A stretch of 64,000 bases of DNA from Cinnamomum chago (Eukaryota > Streptophyta > Magnoliopsida > Laurales > Lauraceae), in assembly GCA_038049695.1 (NCBI GenBank), contig CP142452.1:54518501-54582500 (forward strand), in the 5' to 3' direction. The number at the start of each line of letters is the position of its first letter. Positions within the stretch are counted from its first letter, which is position 1. This document shows positions 43,801 to 55,430 of this stretch, in pieces. The notes under the pieces are model-generated. The model was not told the DNA's origin and did not search any database. It saw nothing but the letters and a program-made list of their open reading frames with translations. The translations under genes were made by a program, and so were the position numbers.

Positions 43801-46780
43801 TCCACGAAGTGCATTATCCGAAATGGCTGGCCAACACAGTGGTGGTCAAGAAGATGAACGGCAAATGGAGGGTCTACGTGGACATCACCGATCTTAATAA
43901 AGCCTGCCCCAAGGACAACTTCTCGCTCCCGAAGATCGACCAGATGATCAACGCCACCGCGGGACATGATAGGATGAGTTTTCTTGACGCCTACCGAGGT
44001 TACCACCAAATCCCCATGCATGGGCCTGATGAGGAGAAAACCGCATTCATAACACCTCGAGGCATCTTCTGTTACAAAGTGATGCCCTTTGGGTTAAAAA
44101 ATGCTGGGGCGAAATACCAAAGACTGGTTACGAAAATGTTTCAAGCACAGCTCGAGAAGACGGTGGAGGTCTACATCGATGACATGATTGTCAAGTCCAA
44201 AAAGTCGCAGGACCATTTGGCTGACTTGCGCTAGACATTCGCCATCCTCAGAAAGTTCCAGCTTAAACCGAATGCCTCCAAGTGTGCGTTTGGCGTCGGA
44301 TCCGGCAAGTTCTTAGGAAGCCTGGTGACCCGGAGAGGGATCGAAGCTAATCCAGAGCAGATTACAGCAATCCAGGCGATTCAGAGCCCGACCTCGGCGA
44401 AGCAAGTTCAGAGACTCAAGGGGATGGCCGCTGTGCTCAATCGCTTCATCAGCCGAGCTTCGGACAAATGTCGCCCCTTCTTTCAACTCCTGAAGAAGAG
44501 CTCTAAATTTCAGTGGACCCCTGAATGTGATCAAGCACTGGAGAAACTCAAGGACTACCTTTCCTCACCACCACTGTTGTCCACTCCGATACAAGGTGAC
44601 CTCCTTTATCTCTATCTAGCGGTCTCAGACCACGCAGTGAGCTCGGTGCTAGTCAAAGAGGACGGCAAACAACAGCAGCCCATTTACTACACGAGCAAGA
44701 CCCTGCTTGACACTGAGACCAAATACCTTCCACTTGAGAAACTTGCGCTGGCACTCGTCAGTGCCTCTCGCAAACTCTCCCACTACTTCCAGACGTACAC
44801 AGTGGTGGTTGTCACAGAGCACCGCTCAAGTCCCTTTTTCGAAAAGCGGACTTTTCCGGAAGAATCTCCAAATGGGCAGTCGAACTGGGGCAATTCGATA
44901 TCCAATATCAACCCATGACGGCGATCAAAGCACAAATTCTGGCAGACTTCATCGTCGAGTTCACTTCTCCTAGTTCAGCACCGACCTCGCTCGATACCGA
45001 ACTGGGGGGCGATAAGGGCAATGAGGCAGCCGAGACCGACGGATTCCTTGAGTCGGCCTGGAAGGTCTTCTTCGACGGATCCTCGACATCCAGAAGGGCT
45101 GGCGCCGGTATAGTCCTCCAATCTCCAGAGGGCCTCGTCATCGAGCAAGCCCTGACCCTCGATTTCAAAACCTCCAACAATGAAGCAGAGTACGAGGCAC
45201 TGATTGCGGGTCTCAGTAGCGCAAAAATCCTGGGGGCACGTCGGCTAGTAGTCTTTAGCGACTCCTAGTTGGCGACGAACCAGCAAAGCGGAGACTATCA
45301 AGCCTGTGACGAAAGGATGGCAGCCTACTTAGCCCACACAAAGCAGCTCCTCTCCCAGTTTGAGAAAGCAGAAGTCAAGCAGATCGGCAGAGAATCCAAC
45401 TGCCATGCAGACGCCCTCGCCAACTTAGCCTCTGTCGTAGAAGCTGGAAAAAGAAGAACAGTTGACGTGGAGACGTTGAAAAAACCAAGTATAGAGCTTC
45501 TTCCACCTCGGCAAATTCTGTGCGTCGATCTCGGTCCAAGTTGGATGAATCCGATAATAACATTCTTAAAAGAAGATAAACTCCCTGAAGACAAAAACGA
45601 AGCCCACAAGGTCAGAGTGAAAGTAGCTCATTTTTTGCTATCCCCAAATGGGAAGCTCTATAGAAAGTCCTTCACAGGACCATATCTCCAATGTGTCCAC
45701 CCAAGCAAGGTTGAAGACTTCCTTTTTTAAATTCACGAAGGAATCTGCGGAAGCCACATCGGAGGGAGATCACTGACATACAGAGCCATCAGTCAGGGCT
45801 ACTGGTGGCCCCACATGCAGAAGGATGCCCAACTCTACGCCAGGAAATGTGAAAAGTGTCAGAAGTTCTCCCACTCTCTGCACCAACAGGCGCAAGACCT
45901 GAGTCCTCTCTCCAGCCCATGGCCCTTCGCTCAGTGGGGGCTAGACATCGTGGGACCTCTTCACCGGACTCCAGGAAACAAGAAGTGGCTGATAGTAGCC
46001 ACTGGCTATTTCACCAAGTGGATAGAGGCAAAAGCTTTATCCTCCATCACCGAGCGGGATACAAAGAATTTCGTATGGAAGAACATTGTCACAAGATTTG
46101 GGGTCCCCCGAGCTCTGGTCTCGGACAACGGGTCCCAGTTCGACTCCAACTTCTTTAAAAACTTCTGTCAAGAGCTCGATATCAGGAACCTCTATGCAAC
46201 CCCGGCCTAACCACAGAGCAACGGACAAACGGAGATCTCAAATAATGTGGTACTAGACGAACTCAAAAAGAGACTCAACAGAGCTAAAGGCAGATAGGTA
46301 GAGGAACTATCGAGCGTCCTTTGGGCATACAGGACTACCCCGAGACGATCCACTTCAACGACTCCCTTCTCCCTAGCCTACGGGATGGAAGGTGTAATCC
46401 CTCTTGAGGTCGGCCTTTCGACCTTGAGATCGGACTTCTTCGACCAAGGGCGAAATGAAGTAAATCTGGCCAAAGAGCTCGTCTTGGCCAAGGAGCGGAG
46501 GGAAGCAGCATCTGTCCGCCTAGCTTCCTACCAGCAACAGTTATCTAGGGGATACAATCAGAGGGTCAAATAAAGAAAGTTCTCGATCGGGGAACTGGTC
46601 TTAAAGAAAGCGCTCCCAGCAGACAAGGATCCTAACGAAAGCAAGCTCACACCGAACTGGCTTAAACCTTTTAAGGTGATCTCGGCCTCCGGGAGATCGG
46701 CTTATAGACTTGAGAGCATGGATGGTAAAGAATTGTCATGACCGTGGAATGCCGCGCACATCAAGAAATACTACTTCTAA
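40846..46780 (+). pseudogene. gag-pol region of J (fossil)
   Basis: Domains in order: Pro-rich gag N-terminus (MPPKTRNGG, about 40879); gag core with IPERFSVPRFVLYDK, LRWFYALPRGSVSSW and FQARR (41800-42400) and a short Cys/His motif near 42640; retropepsin-like region (about 42960-43260); reverse transcriptase (WRVYVDITDLNKACPKD, YHQIPMH, VYIDDMIVKSK; 43650-44230); first RNase H (44560-44830); a second, archaeal-type RNase H (FFDGSSTSRRAGAGIVL; 45060-45390); integrase zinc-binding end (CEKCQKFSH) and core (WGLDIVGPL, VSDNGSQFD; 45780-46400); integrase tail to about 46780. The double RNase H is the Tat hallmark. Broken in several places. Confidence 0.88.
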
Positions 46781-46860
46781 ATGTACTCAAATGATAAGTC
46801 AATAAAAGAAGGATCTTGTGGAAGACGTGTGCCTTGTCTCTTTCAAGTTGTGAATTAAGG

Positions 46861-47235
46861 CTTCGGTCATAGGACCAGCCTCCTCGAGTTCGGTCGTTGG
46901 ACCAACTCCCAAGCCTCCGGTCACAGGACCAGCCTCCTTGAGTTTGTTCGTTGGACCAACTCCCAAGGCTCTGGTCACAGGACTAGTCTCCTCGAGTTCG
47001 GTCGTTGGACTAACTCCCAAGGCTCCGATCACAGGACCAGCCTCCCGAGTTCGGTCGTTGGACCAACTCCCAAGGCTCCGGTCATAGGACCAGTCTCCTC
47101 GAGTTCGGTCGTTGGACCAACCCCCAAGGGTCCGGCCACAGGACCAGTCTCCTCGAGTTCGGTCGTTGGACCAACTCCCAAGGCTCCGGTCATAGGACCA
47201 GCCTCCTCGAGTTCGGTCGTTGGACCAACTCCCTG
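46861..47235. repeat. 54-bp tandem repeat, seven units, in the 3' region of J
   Basis: Units run from CTCCGGTCATAGGACCAGCC to GTTGGACCAACTCCCAAG and differ by a few bases each. One unit is about a base shorter. Each contains the palindrome-like GGTCGTTGGACC. Lies just after the integrase end. Confidence 0.93.
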
Positions 47236-47719
47236 GCCCCCCTTGAGTCAAGAACGGAATCAGCTGTCTTATTTCATTTATAAGTCCCGGAACTCGGTCT
47301 ACCTTTAAGCTCAGCCGAACTCCCCGAGTTATCAAAATCGGCAATACAACCCCAATTCGATTAAGCAAACTTGCCTCCAGCAGCAAGGTCGCACCCCGGG
47401 GTATAAGTCCGAGCTGACCACAAGGTCTTTTAGTGAAGCGGTTCCCTCGGAAGTGTATTGTTAAGTCCCGGTCTTATAGCCAGAAATTCACCGATCTCAG
47501 CCACTCAAAAGATTTGGAGAATGGGTCAAGGACAGGGCGCCTCAAATTCGTTCAATATCTTCTCAGGATTAGAACATTAAACATACACATGCTATTGCCA
47601 GAAAAGATGGAAAGACAACTGGAGAAGTAAAAGAAAATTATTATTTTTTCATTAATGGAGGAAAACAATTACATAGTTCTGTACACTTAGAAGAAAGGGA
47701 AAAATACATTATCGACAGA

Positions 47720-50231
47720 TACATTGTTTCTCTACGTTATTTCTCAGACGCCGGGGCTTTATCGACAGGAGGGACGGATGGAGCAGGGCCAGGAGCGCCT
47801 AGGGTATCGGGCAGAGGAGCCGCGGAGGAAGGTTGAGCCTGATCGCCTTCGGCAGGAGTCGGGGGCGGAGGAGTGGGGCCCAAGGCTTCAGGAGGGGCTT
47901 CCGGAGGGTTGGAGTCGGGCTCTGACTCTGGACTGGGTATGACAGATTGAAACTGGGGGAGGTTCGCGAATATGGGGTCGTCCTCAAGGACCCCCCCCCC
48001 TTATTCTCGAAGCGCTTCCCAGCACCCCATCTCGTACAGAACTGGGCTCACGTCCTTGATCTGAGCCACATACTCCACCCATGCCCAATCCACTCCTTCT
48101 TTATAAGCTTTTGCGGCCTGGGCCCGCAAAGTGGATTCGGCCTCGGCCCGCTCCTTCTTGGAAGACTCAAGCTAGGCTTCTTTCCCAGCCAGGTCAGTCT
48201 CTTTCTTTGCGAGCTCGGTCTCTAATTTGTGCACGCTCTTTGCCTTACCCTCGGCCGCGCCTTTCAAGTACTTATTTTCAGCTCGCAACTTGATGATTTC
48301 GGCCTTCGCCGTTTGTTGCTCCATTGCGAGCTCGGCGATCTTCTCCTCCGCCTTCTTTAGCTCTCCAGCACTGGCTTCCAGGGCATCTCCCATCCTCTTT
48401 TTTTCGGCATCCATCTCGATGACCCGTGAAGCTTTCTTCTCCGTCCTCTCCAGAATTATTTGAAGCCTCTGCACATTCTACAAAGAAAAAGGGGGTCAGA
48501 ACAAGCAATTAAGGCATAATACTTAAAAAGACAGAGAGGACTGAGAGTCACCTCAATCGACATCTTCATCGTGGAGTTGATCAAGTTCAGTTGCCCGACT
48601 TTATTATGCTTCTCCATATCCTTGGGGAGAGCGTAGGCCCTGGCAATTGCCGAGATCGTCCCAGCAGTGGCCCTCATCCGGTCCTCCACGTTCAGAGGCT
48701 GGTCGGGGTTGACCTCGAGGTCGGGCCTGGAGGGGGGCGTTTGACAAACTAGAGCTACGAGACCGTTCCAGAAGTCTGTTCCTTCTCGCCCCCCAAGCGA
48801 GGCCTCTTTTCAGGAGGGGGCCTCTCACCCTCCTTCCCGGCCTCGGCGACCCGTGGCCGAGTTTCCTTGGGCGGCTCCTCCGACCTCCCTCTCTTCTCCT
48901 GCTGCGGGCCTCGCGTGCCTTTGTCTTTTGCGGAGGAAGAGGCCCCAGCTGTGCCTGAAAGACCGGAGGGGGCGCTGGCCGAGGACCCCTGGGCGGCACC
49001 AGACCCGTTGGGGGCACGTCTTGGAGCAGGAGGAGCTCGGCCTTTGAGGACCAAGGCTCCCTGATCCTTCAAAGGAGGACGTTGCCCGTCCATTTCTTCT
49101 TCTTCTGGGTCTTGGGAGGAGGGATTGTCTTCACCGACCCGGGTCGGACTGGATGGCTCCGGGACTTGACCGCCGGTCTCAGCAAGGGCAAGCACGATCT
49201 GCCCTATCGGCTCAACGGGGATCTCGGCAGTCTTCTTGGTATAAGACTGGTACCTCAGTTTGTACCGAAGCAGCGAGAAGGCGGCCCGATCATTGTGGCC
49301 GTGGTACTGGTATATCTTCTCGAGCCAAGTGTCGTTCCTCTTCCAACGATCGAGGCCAGCGTCCTTCCTCCTTCGCTGAACACCTGCACAGAAGACAAAA
49401 AGGAGACATCAGCTTGGCGAATCAAAATAAAGCAACACAAATAACCCGGGGAAAACGAGTATTTACTCGGAGGGGTCCCAGGTCTCTGAGGAACCTGGAT
49501 TCTCCGCTCCACCTCGGTCTCGGTCGCCCCGAACTCCCAGTTCCCCGAGACTAGCAGACGGTCCTCCCTGGCATACTTGCTCAAGTCCTTCAGAGCGTTA
49601 ATCAGGGGCCGGCGTCTCGTCCCCCCAAGGTAATACGAATCCTCGCCCCCCGCGGATTTACAGATGTCATAAACATCCTCTATATCGTGCACGTCAAGGT
49701 TAATGTCGAGGATTCGGTTCAACTCCGCTATGCCCATAATTATTTTGACCCTGTTTGGCATTAATTGGAAGGGGCAAAGCCGCCACGAGCTGAGGCAGGA
49801 ACAGAGAAGGGGATGAACGGGGAACCTGACCACGCCTTTAATTATGAACACCAGAGGGAAAGGCATCCATTTTTTGAATCAGGTGAGACCGTCAAAGAGG
49901 CCCTGGAGGTCGTCAAGCTTCACCAGAACGTCGTCTGGTATCTCATACGCCTTCCTGAGCCCCTCCAGAGCTTAGGGGCCCTCTAGCCAATGACTGTAAA
50001 TCCACATTTCCTAAAAAGTTAGAAAGGAGCAGAGAGCAAGGGAGAAGGGACAAGACCTAGAAACCCTAGGGGACGGAAACCCTCTAGACAAAAGGCAGAA
50101 GAGGTGAAAGGAGGATAGGGAAGAAGAAAACTCACAGAGGAAATGTAAAGGGTTTCGAAAAATGAAGGTCTCCGAGTTTGTTGAGGTTCTGATCTCAGCA
50201 GAGCGTCTTCTTCAACATAGTCTTCTTCCAA
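47720..50231 (-). pseudogene. Antisense gene of J (PF04195-like, spliced), fossil
   Basis: Several minus-strand open pieces form a gene opposite to gag-pol. From its 5' end: MEEDYVEEDALLRSEPQQTR (50231), a middle piece with RFPVHPLLCSCLSSWRLCPF and RILDINLDVHDIEDVYDICK (49470-49860), a Pro/Arg/Glu-rich low-complexity piece (48755-49195), and coiled-coil pieces (KKAEEKIAELAMEQQTAKAE; 48172-48474). The middle block resembles the domain Pfam names putative gypsy-type transposase, known from antisense or extra ORFs of Tat-group elements. Splicing is known in such genes. Its function is unknown. Likely broken here. Confidence 0.65.
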
Positions 50232-50631
50232 GCAATAACAAAGGTAAGAGAAGAAAGGAGAGAGGGCATCCCTATTTTATAAAGGGATGCACCTCTTAAA
50301 TGTCATGCGTGCGAGGCGACGCTTCGGACTCTCCACGCGTTGCTTCGATCCCAATGAACAACTAGACGAAAGGTGACACGTGGCACCACCGGTTCATCTC
50401 CCACCATAACTCTGGTACATTATTTATCACATCGGGCATACGAAGCGACATCCGCGTGCCCACCTTGGTGGAATAATTATGATATCACATTTATTGCCTA
50501 GGGCAAATGAAACGGCATCATAAAGAGGATCACACGTCAGCAAGGGGCGTCAAGACAGGGGTCAGCACATCCTTTCAATCTTAGCTCCCGACCTCAAAAA
50601 GAATTCTAAGAGGTCGAGAGCTAGGGGCAAT

Positions 50632-51294
50632 TGTGTGGGGTCACTTCCTAGTAACAAATTTGTGTGGGGCCGTCCCCCAATGATGGGATAATCCCTGGCC
50701 TCGGTGTCACCCAGCTCGATAGAAGTGCCAAGTCGGGAAAGCTCGGAGCCCATCTCGGTGACCACACCTGTAGGTGCCCACCTCGGTCTCGGCCTTAGCT
50801 TGATCTCGGCCCTCCTATCATTCAGCCATAAATGCGACCATAAATGCACTATCATGGCGGTAAACAGCGAACTGACAGAAAGAGTAGGCGCCGGTCCTAG
50901 ATAAGTGGCAAGCCTTATCTCGAGGTCACATCCGCAGACATAGGGGAATGGCCCGATGGGACGTTCCCTTTTTACCTACCCCCACTTAAAAGGGAAAGTA
51001 CAAGCCGATGGGACTTTCATCTCCCCCTAAGGGGCCCAGTCCGATGATGACTCTCACGTCTATATAATGCATGAAGAAAAACTACAAGAGGTATGCAACA
51101 AATCTGCCATCTATACTCTTTCTTCTTCAGTTACCAAACTAACTCAGGCATCGAAGTGCCTTCGGCTGCCTACAGTTAGGGGCTCTGACCTTTGTTTTTC
51201 CTTTCAGATTCCCGGAGGCAGATCCTTTCCCAAAATTATCAAATTTAGAGTCTAATCCTCTCCTAACCAAGTCCGTAAATTTTAGGCACTTACA
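50632..51294 (+). repeat. 3' LTR of J (663 bp)
   Basis: Partner of 40161-40824. Preceded by a purine-rich stretch ending AGAGCTAGGGGCAAT. Sequence after 51294 is the GGCC-core array of LTR I. Confidence 0.92.
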
Positions 51295-51959
51295 CTCTTG
51301 ATGACCCTACAGTTGTTGCAGACCGGCCATCCTTTCCTCTCACAGTTCAGCGATCATTCCCCTCAACTGCAAACTCCCGGCCTTTGCTGCCTTTTCCCTG
51401 CACTTAGCAGCCACCTGCGCAACTCCAATCCCAGCGGCCAGGTGCTGCTCCTCCCCCAACGGCTAGGTGCTGCCTCCCTTCCAAGTTCCAGCGGCTTCCA
51501 CTCTTTCTTCCCCTTCTTCTACTTTCTCGACGAACTGCACATAGCAACTCCCCACTTTCTCTCCAGCGGCCACCCAGCAGCCAACATTGCTGTGCCGGCC
51601 ATTCCCTGTACTCAGCCGGCTATTTCTCTCTTCCCCTTGCTGACCGGCCATTCCCCTGCACTCAGTGGCCAGTTTATCACCCTGCAAACTCTCGACCACT
51701 GCTGCCATTTTTCCCTTCCAACAGTTTTCCCCCACCTACAGAGTCACCGGCCATATCCTCTTCTCCTCTTTCAGCGGCCAACTGATGCAAATTCCAGCCA
51801 GCGGCCATCCCTGCGCTTATTCTTCTTTCCAGCGGCTAATTCCCATTTCCACCTGCACTTGTTCCAGCAGCACCTGCACACACTCAGACCAGCGGCCACC
51901 CACTCATCTTCTTCTTGTTCAGCAGCCAGTCCACCTGCATTCTTGCCAGCGGCCACCCA
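51295..51959. repeat. GGCC-core array of LTR I, part 2
   Basis: Continues the array cut at 40160: ACCGGCCATTC, CAGCGGCCACC, CAGCAGCCA and CAGTGGCCA words with CCCTGCACTCAG spacers, at least fifteen in 660 bases. The long open stretch over it (234 codons, + strand) has a repeat-driven composition and is not taken as a gene. Cut by the insertion of H. Confidence 0.8.
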
Positions 51960-52311
51960 TGTGAGGCCCCATCCCTTTGTGGGCCCTCACTTTGATCTCT
52001 AATACTATTTAATAATATGTTAGCTTATTATACTAATAAATGGGTTAGTAAGGGTAGTTATGTATATTTTCCTAAGTTTGAGTTAGATTAGTCTAGTGGT
52101 GTTAGTAATAGAGTTAATAGGGGTCCTTTTGCAATTTATAGGGTTAGTAGTATGTTGGAGGCCTTAGCTAGATATTAGTGTTTACTATAGGGGGTATTCA
52201 CTAAAGAACTCTTCTAGAACCTTCCCACCTAAAGACCTAAATGCCCTCTACCCTAACCCTAATCCCATACAAACAAGAAGGGTATTTTAGACCCTAGCTA
52301 AACCCCCAATC

Positions 52312-52322
52312 TATAAATACAG
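52312..52322 (+). promoter_or_regulatory. Putative TATA box of LTR H
   Basis: TCTATAAATACA followed by a CT-rich stretch about 40-60 bases on. If used, transcription would start near 52345, placing the palindrome array inside the transcribed part of the LTR. Confidence 0.55.
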
Positions 52323-52810
52323 CACATTTCCCAAGCCATCTCTAGCTACTATTCATCTTCTTCATTTCCCCTGTCCTTCCTTTCTTCTAGACCTAGGCTT
52401 TGAGTTGGTTTTGTGCTGGAGAAGACCCTAGGAGCTGGGATTTCATCTTCTTGGATTGGTTCTCTCTTCTCTCTCTCTATAACCTCTCATTTCAACAAGG
52501 CAAGTGCAATATGCTTATTTAACATAGAATGTATGTTTCTATTTCCCTTGATTCTGCAATTTCAGTTCAGTTATTATTCGTGTGATAGATCTACCCTTGA
52601 GCTTAGTTTTGTTGGATTTTGGGCATTGATGGATGGGATTACCCATTTGGAAGATCAATGGCCCGTTTGGGTGTGGATGGTAGTACATTGAAGTGTTTTT
52701 ATGTTTTATATTGATTTAGTGATGTTTGGGCAAGATTGGAGGAGTTTTGGTAGAAAAATGGGTTGAAGGAGAAGAAACCTTGAAATTTGGGTTTTCTGCA
52801 GTTTGCGTGT

Positions 52811-53210
52811 GCCCGGTCGACCGACTTGCAGCCCGGTCGACCGAGCACACTGAAATTGAGAAAACCTAGGTCTCAGTTAAATTTCCTGCAGGCTTTACAA
52901 CCCAGTGTACTCGGTCGACTGAGCCCTGCTCTAGGTCGACCGAGCACACAAGACCTGCAGTGAAAAATGCCTGAGAGCTGGGACATCATTTTTTCCAGGG
53001 TTTCTGTGTATGCGGTCGACCGCCCAGGCCAGGAGGTCGACAGGACACACAGGGAACCACTGAGAACAGATTTTGTCCTCCAGGGCTGACTCAACCTTTT
53101 TCCAGTGCACTCGGTCGACAGACCAGGCCAAGAGGTCGACCGAGCACACTGCACCAGGGTCGACCTGGGGGTCAACCCCCAGTGTACTCGGTCGACCGAG
53201 CACACTGAAT
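52811..53210. repeat. Palindrome array in LTR H (GGTCGACC motif)
   Basis: Ten GTCGAC hexamers in 400 bases, where about 0.1 is expected by chance. Most sit in CGGTCGACCGAG or AGGTCGACCGAG, paired 10-16 bases apart and flanked by AGTGTACT and GCACACTG, which are near inverses of each other. Five such pairs are visible. It starts about 850 bases from the LTR start. Confidence 0.95.
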
Positions 53211-54940
53211 TCAGTGATTTTCCAGTTTTCAGTATTCTGAAGTTGTGATCATTTGTGGGGCCTATTGACCATCCAAATGGACTTCTATTGATGTGCCAAG
53301 CCAGAGTCAATGGTGTGGCTCAACCTTGACTCGTGTGGACCACCAAGTAGGGTCTTGGTTGTTTAATCTAAGATGATTCGATCCTTAAACGTTGTCAATG
53401 ATGCCCGTAACCTCAGGAGCACCAAACACAGTATCCTTTGGCATCTGAAACTCCATTTAGAAATCAAATTGCCTAAGATGGACCTGGACCTGAATGTGGT
53501 CAATTACCTAGGTTGGACTATTGTTATTTTTCCCTATTGATCATATTTGAAGTTCATACTTCACCTTTCTTATTACTGTCACTCTTATATCCTTACTGTA
53601 GTTGTTTACTGTTAATTAAATGGAAATGGATGACCTGAACCTAGGATATCTTAGAGGTGACCCGATAGTGTGATTTAGGAGAACATTGACCCGTGTCTGT
53701 GGCTAGGCGGGCCTTTTATGGCCTAAGTATGGATCTGTTTTACCCTTAGAATTGGAGAGGTGTATGGTATTAGACTTATAACTCATTATGGATAAGAATG
53801 GACTGTTTGTCAGTGGAAATGGACTTATTACCTCGTTTGGACTGTTTTAGACCAGGCCATGTGTTGATGGGCCTAGGTATGGATCCAACGAGTGGGCTTG
53901 GACTTGGATTGTAATCCATGGACTGAGTTGATATTGGAACCTCTTAGAGACATTGTTAGGACCTTGTTCACGCAAGGCAAAGCCTAGACAGACACAGACC
54001 TTTAGAGTTTCCTCGAGTCGGCATAGACATTCACTCGGTTGATTAAAGCTCAGCCTGTAGACTGATCATCCCCGGTAGGAGCTATTTATGAGTATTGAGT
54101 GAGCCATCATGATGAGCTATGTTTTAGACGGACGGTGTGATACCGAATCCAGTCTCCCCAAGTGATGAGTGTGGTGAGACTGTTGAGTGTTTTGCGGGAT
54201 TAGTTATCCCCAACATTGGTGAGATTCCCCGCCGCAACTGTGTTCAATATGGGAGGGCCGCGGCATAATATCCCGCGGTATCCAGCTCATGTGAATGTGC
54301 CATATTGTTTTCGACTAGATGCTATATTTATTCTGATTTCCATATGTTTATTTGCTCAACTGCCTAGATCATGTATCTTGATACTCTTTAACTGTATAAC
54401 TGTCTTTACTCTATTTGATATATATGTCCTATGTTACTTGTATACTGTGACTTGCCAGATCTTTAGATCTGACCCATCTTTGGTGCTTAGGTCTTGACCC
54501 CTAGTACGCGGACGACGCGCTTGCGCTCGTAGAGGCGCCTGTAGCCGGAGATTACGGTTGGGGACTGGCCGACCTAGATGTCGAGCCGGAGGGTGGAGAG
54601 TCATTACCTGGGCTTTGAGAGTTTATCCTTGTTTGGGTTTTGAGCGATTTTGTGGGGAGCTGGGTAGCAGATAATATGTAACTAATCCTTGTTCTTAACA
54701 GTTGATACTTTTAAACTAGACTACAGTTCTGCTCTTATTTGATATATTATGATACTCATTGCTTCCGTTTCAATTCTTATGCTTTCGCAATTTAACTGTT
54801 GTTAATACATTGTTCAAAAGTTTTAAATTTGACCTCACTGCGGACCTACGATCTTGGAAGTTCTCGAATTTTTCGGGAAGTAGCGCGCCAACTTCGGGTA
54901 TTCTGACGATTTTCTTAGTATCCGGAATTGGGGCATTACA

Positions 54941-55430
54941 ACCCACCTGCACAACCAGCGGCCAGTCCCATCCCCTGCATTCAGCTTAGCCAGACCTCTC
55001 CCCTACACTCAGCTCTCGGTCAGTCCCTGCACTCACCAGTGGCCAACTCATCTCCTTGCTTCTAGCCTGTAGCTTCCATGTACTGTTCCTCCCAGCTTAC
55101 AACAGACACCCACAACCACTGTCTTCCACTTGCACTGCAATTCCAGCCACTTGCTTCTCCTTCCACATGCAACTTGCTTCTCCTTCCCTGCCAAGCAGCC
55201 ACCTGCTTCTCTCCCCTCCGCTTGTAACAATTGTCCAGCCCATCTGCCACTTGTCCAGCCCACATGCAACCTGAACCAGCTCTTTCCCTGGTTTCAGCTC
55301 CACCTGAAATCAGTTTCTGCTCTCCTCTTCTTCTTCTTGTTTCGGCTCACCTGAAAATCAGTCCCACCTGATTCATCTCCACCTGAGTTCAGCCCCTTAC
55401 TCTGTACAACTTGGACCAATGGGTTCCACC
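54941..55430. repeat. GGCC-core array of LTR I, part 3
   Basis: Continues after H: CAGCGGCCAGTCC, AGTGGCCAACTC, then weakening towards 55430, with CCCTGCACTCA spacers. Confidence 0.7.

Larger units (their letters stand above)
40161..51294 (+). mobile_element. Element J: Tat-type Ty3/Gypsy retrotransposon (11.1 kb)
   Basis: Two LTRs of 664 and 663 bp, near-duplication CTCTC/CTCTT at its borders, primer-binding-like site at 40826, gag-pol on the + strand and an antisense gene in the long 3' region. Dual RNase H domains and the antisense gene are typical of the Tat group. The LTRs differ at about 7% of positions by eye count, mostly C/T transitions, so the insertion is probably several million years old. 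It is broken, with roughly half a dozen or more interruptions in gag-pol. Confidence 0.9.
51960..54940 (+). mobile_element. Solo LTR H, long-LTR Gypsy family (2981 bp)
   Basis: Starts TGTGAGGCCCCATCC and ends GGGGCATTACA, with a perfect 5-bp duplication ACCCA (51955-51959 and 54941-54945). No internal region, so a solo LTR. Inserted inside the GGCC-core array of LTR I. Layout from its start: TATA-like box near 52312, CT-rich leader-like stretch (52370-52490), palindrome array (52811-53210), then the distal part with an AGGCGCC-rich region near 54530 corresponding to 36600 in F. Confidence 0.9.

Noticed and set aside
41674-44021. Several antisense frames of 85-151 codons opposite gag-pol of J.
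   Set aside because: High G/C content opens the opposite strand. No domain, unlike the antisense gene at 47.7-50.2 kb.
46861-47235. Regular 54-bp repeats resembling a CRISPR array.
   Set aside because: Units are directly adjacent without unique spacers, in a plant Gypsy element. An ordinary tandem repeat.
51298-52002. A 234-codon open frame, + strand.
   Set aside because: It is the C-rich GGCC-core array read in one frame, with repeat-driven Pro/Ser/His/Leu composition, and it runs across the border of LTR H.
52811-53210. Clusters of SalI, XhoI, NheI and ApaLI hexamers suggesting vector or cloning-site contamination.
   Set aside because: The hexamers sit in long native LTR sequence, differ between four related LTRs, vary by point changes, and are not next to any vector-like sequence.
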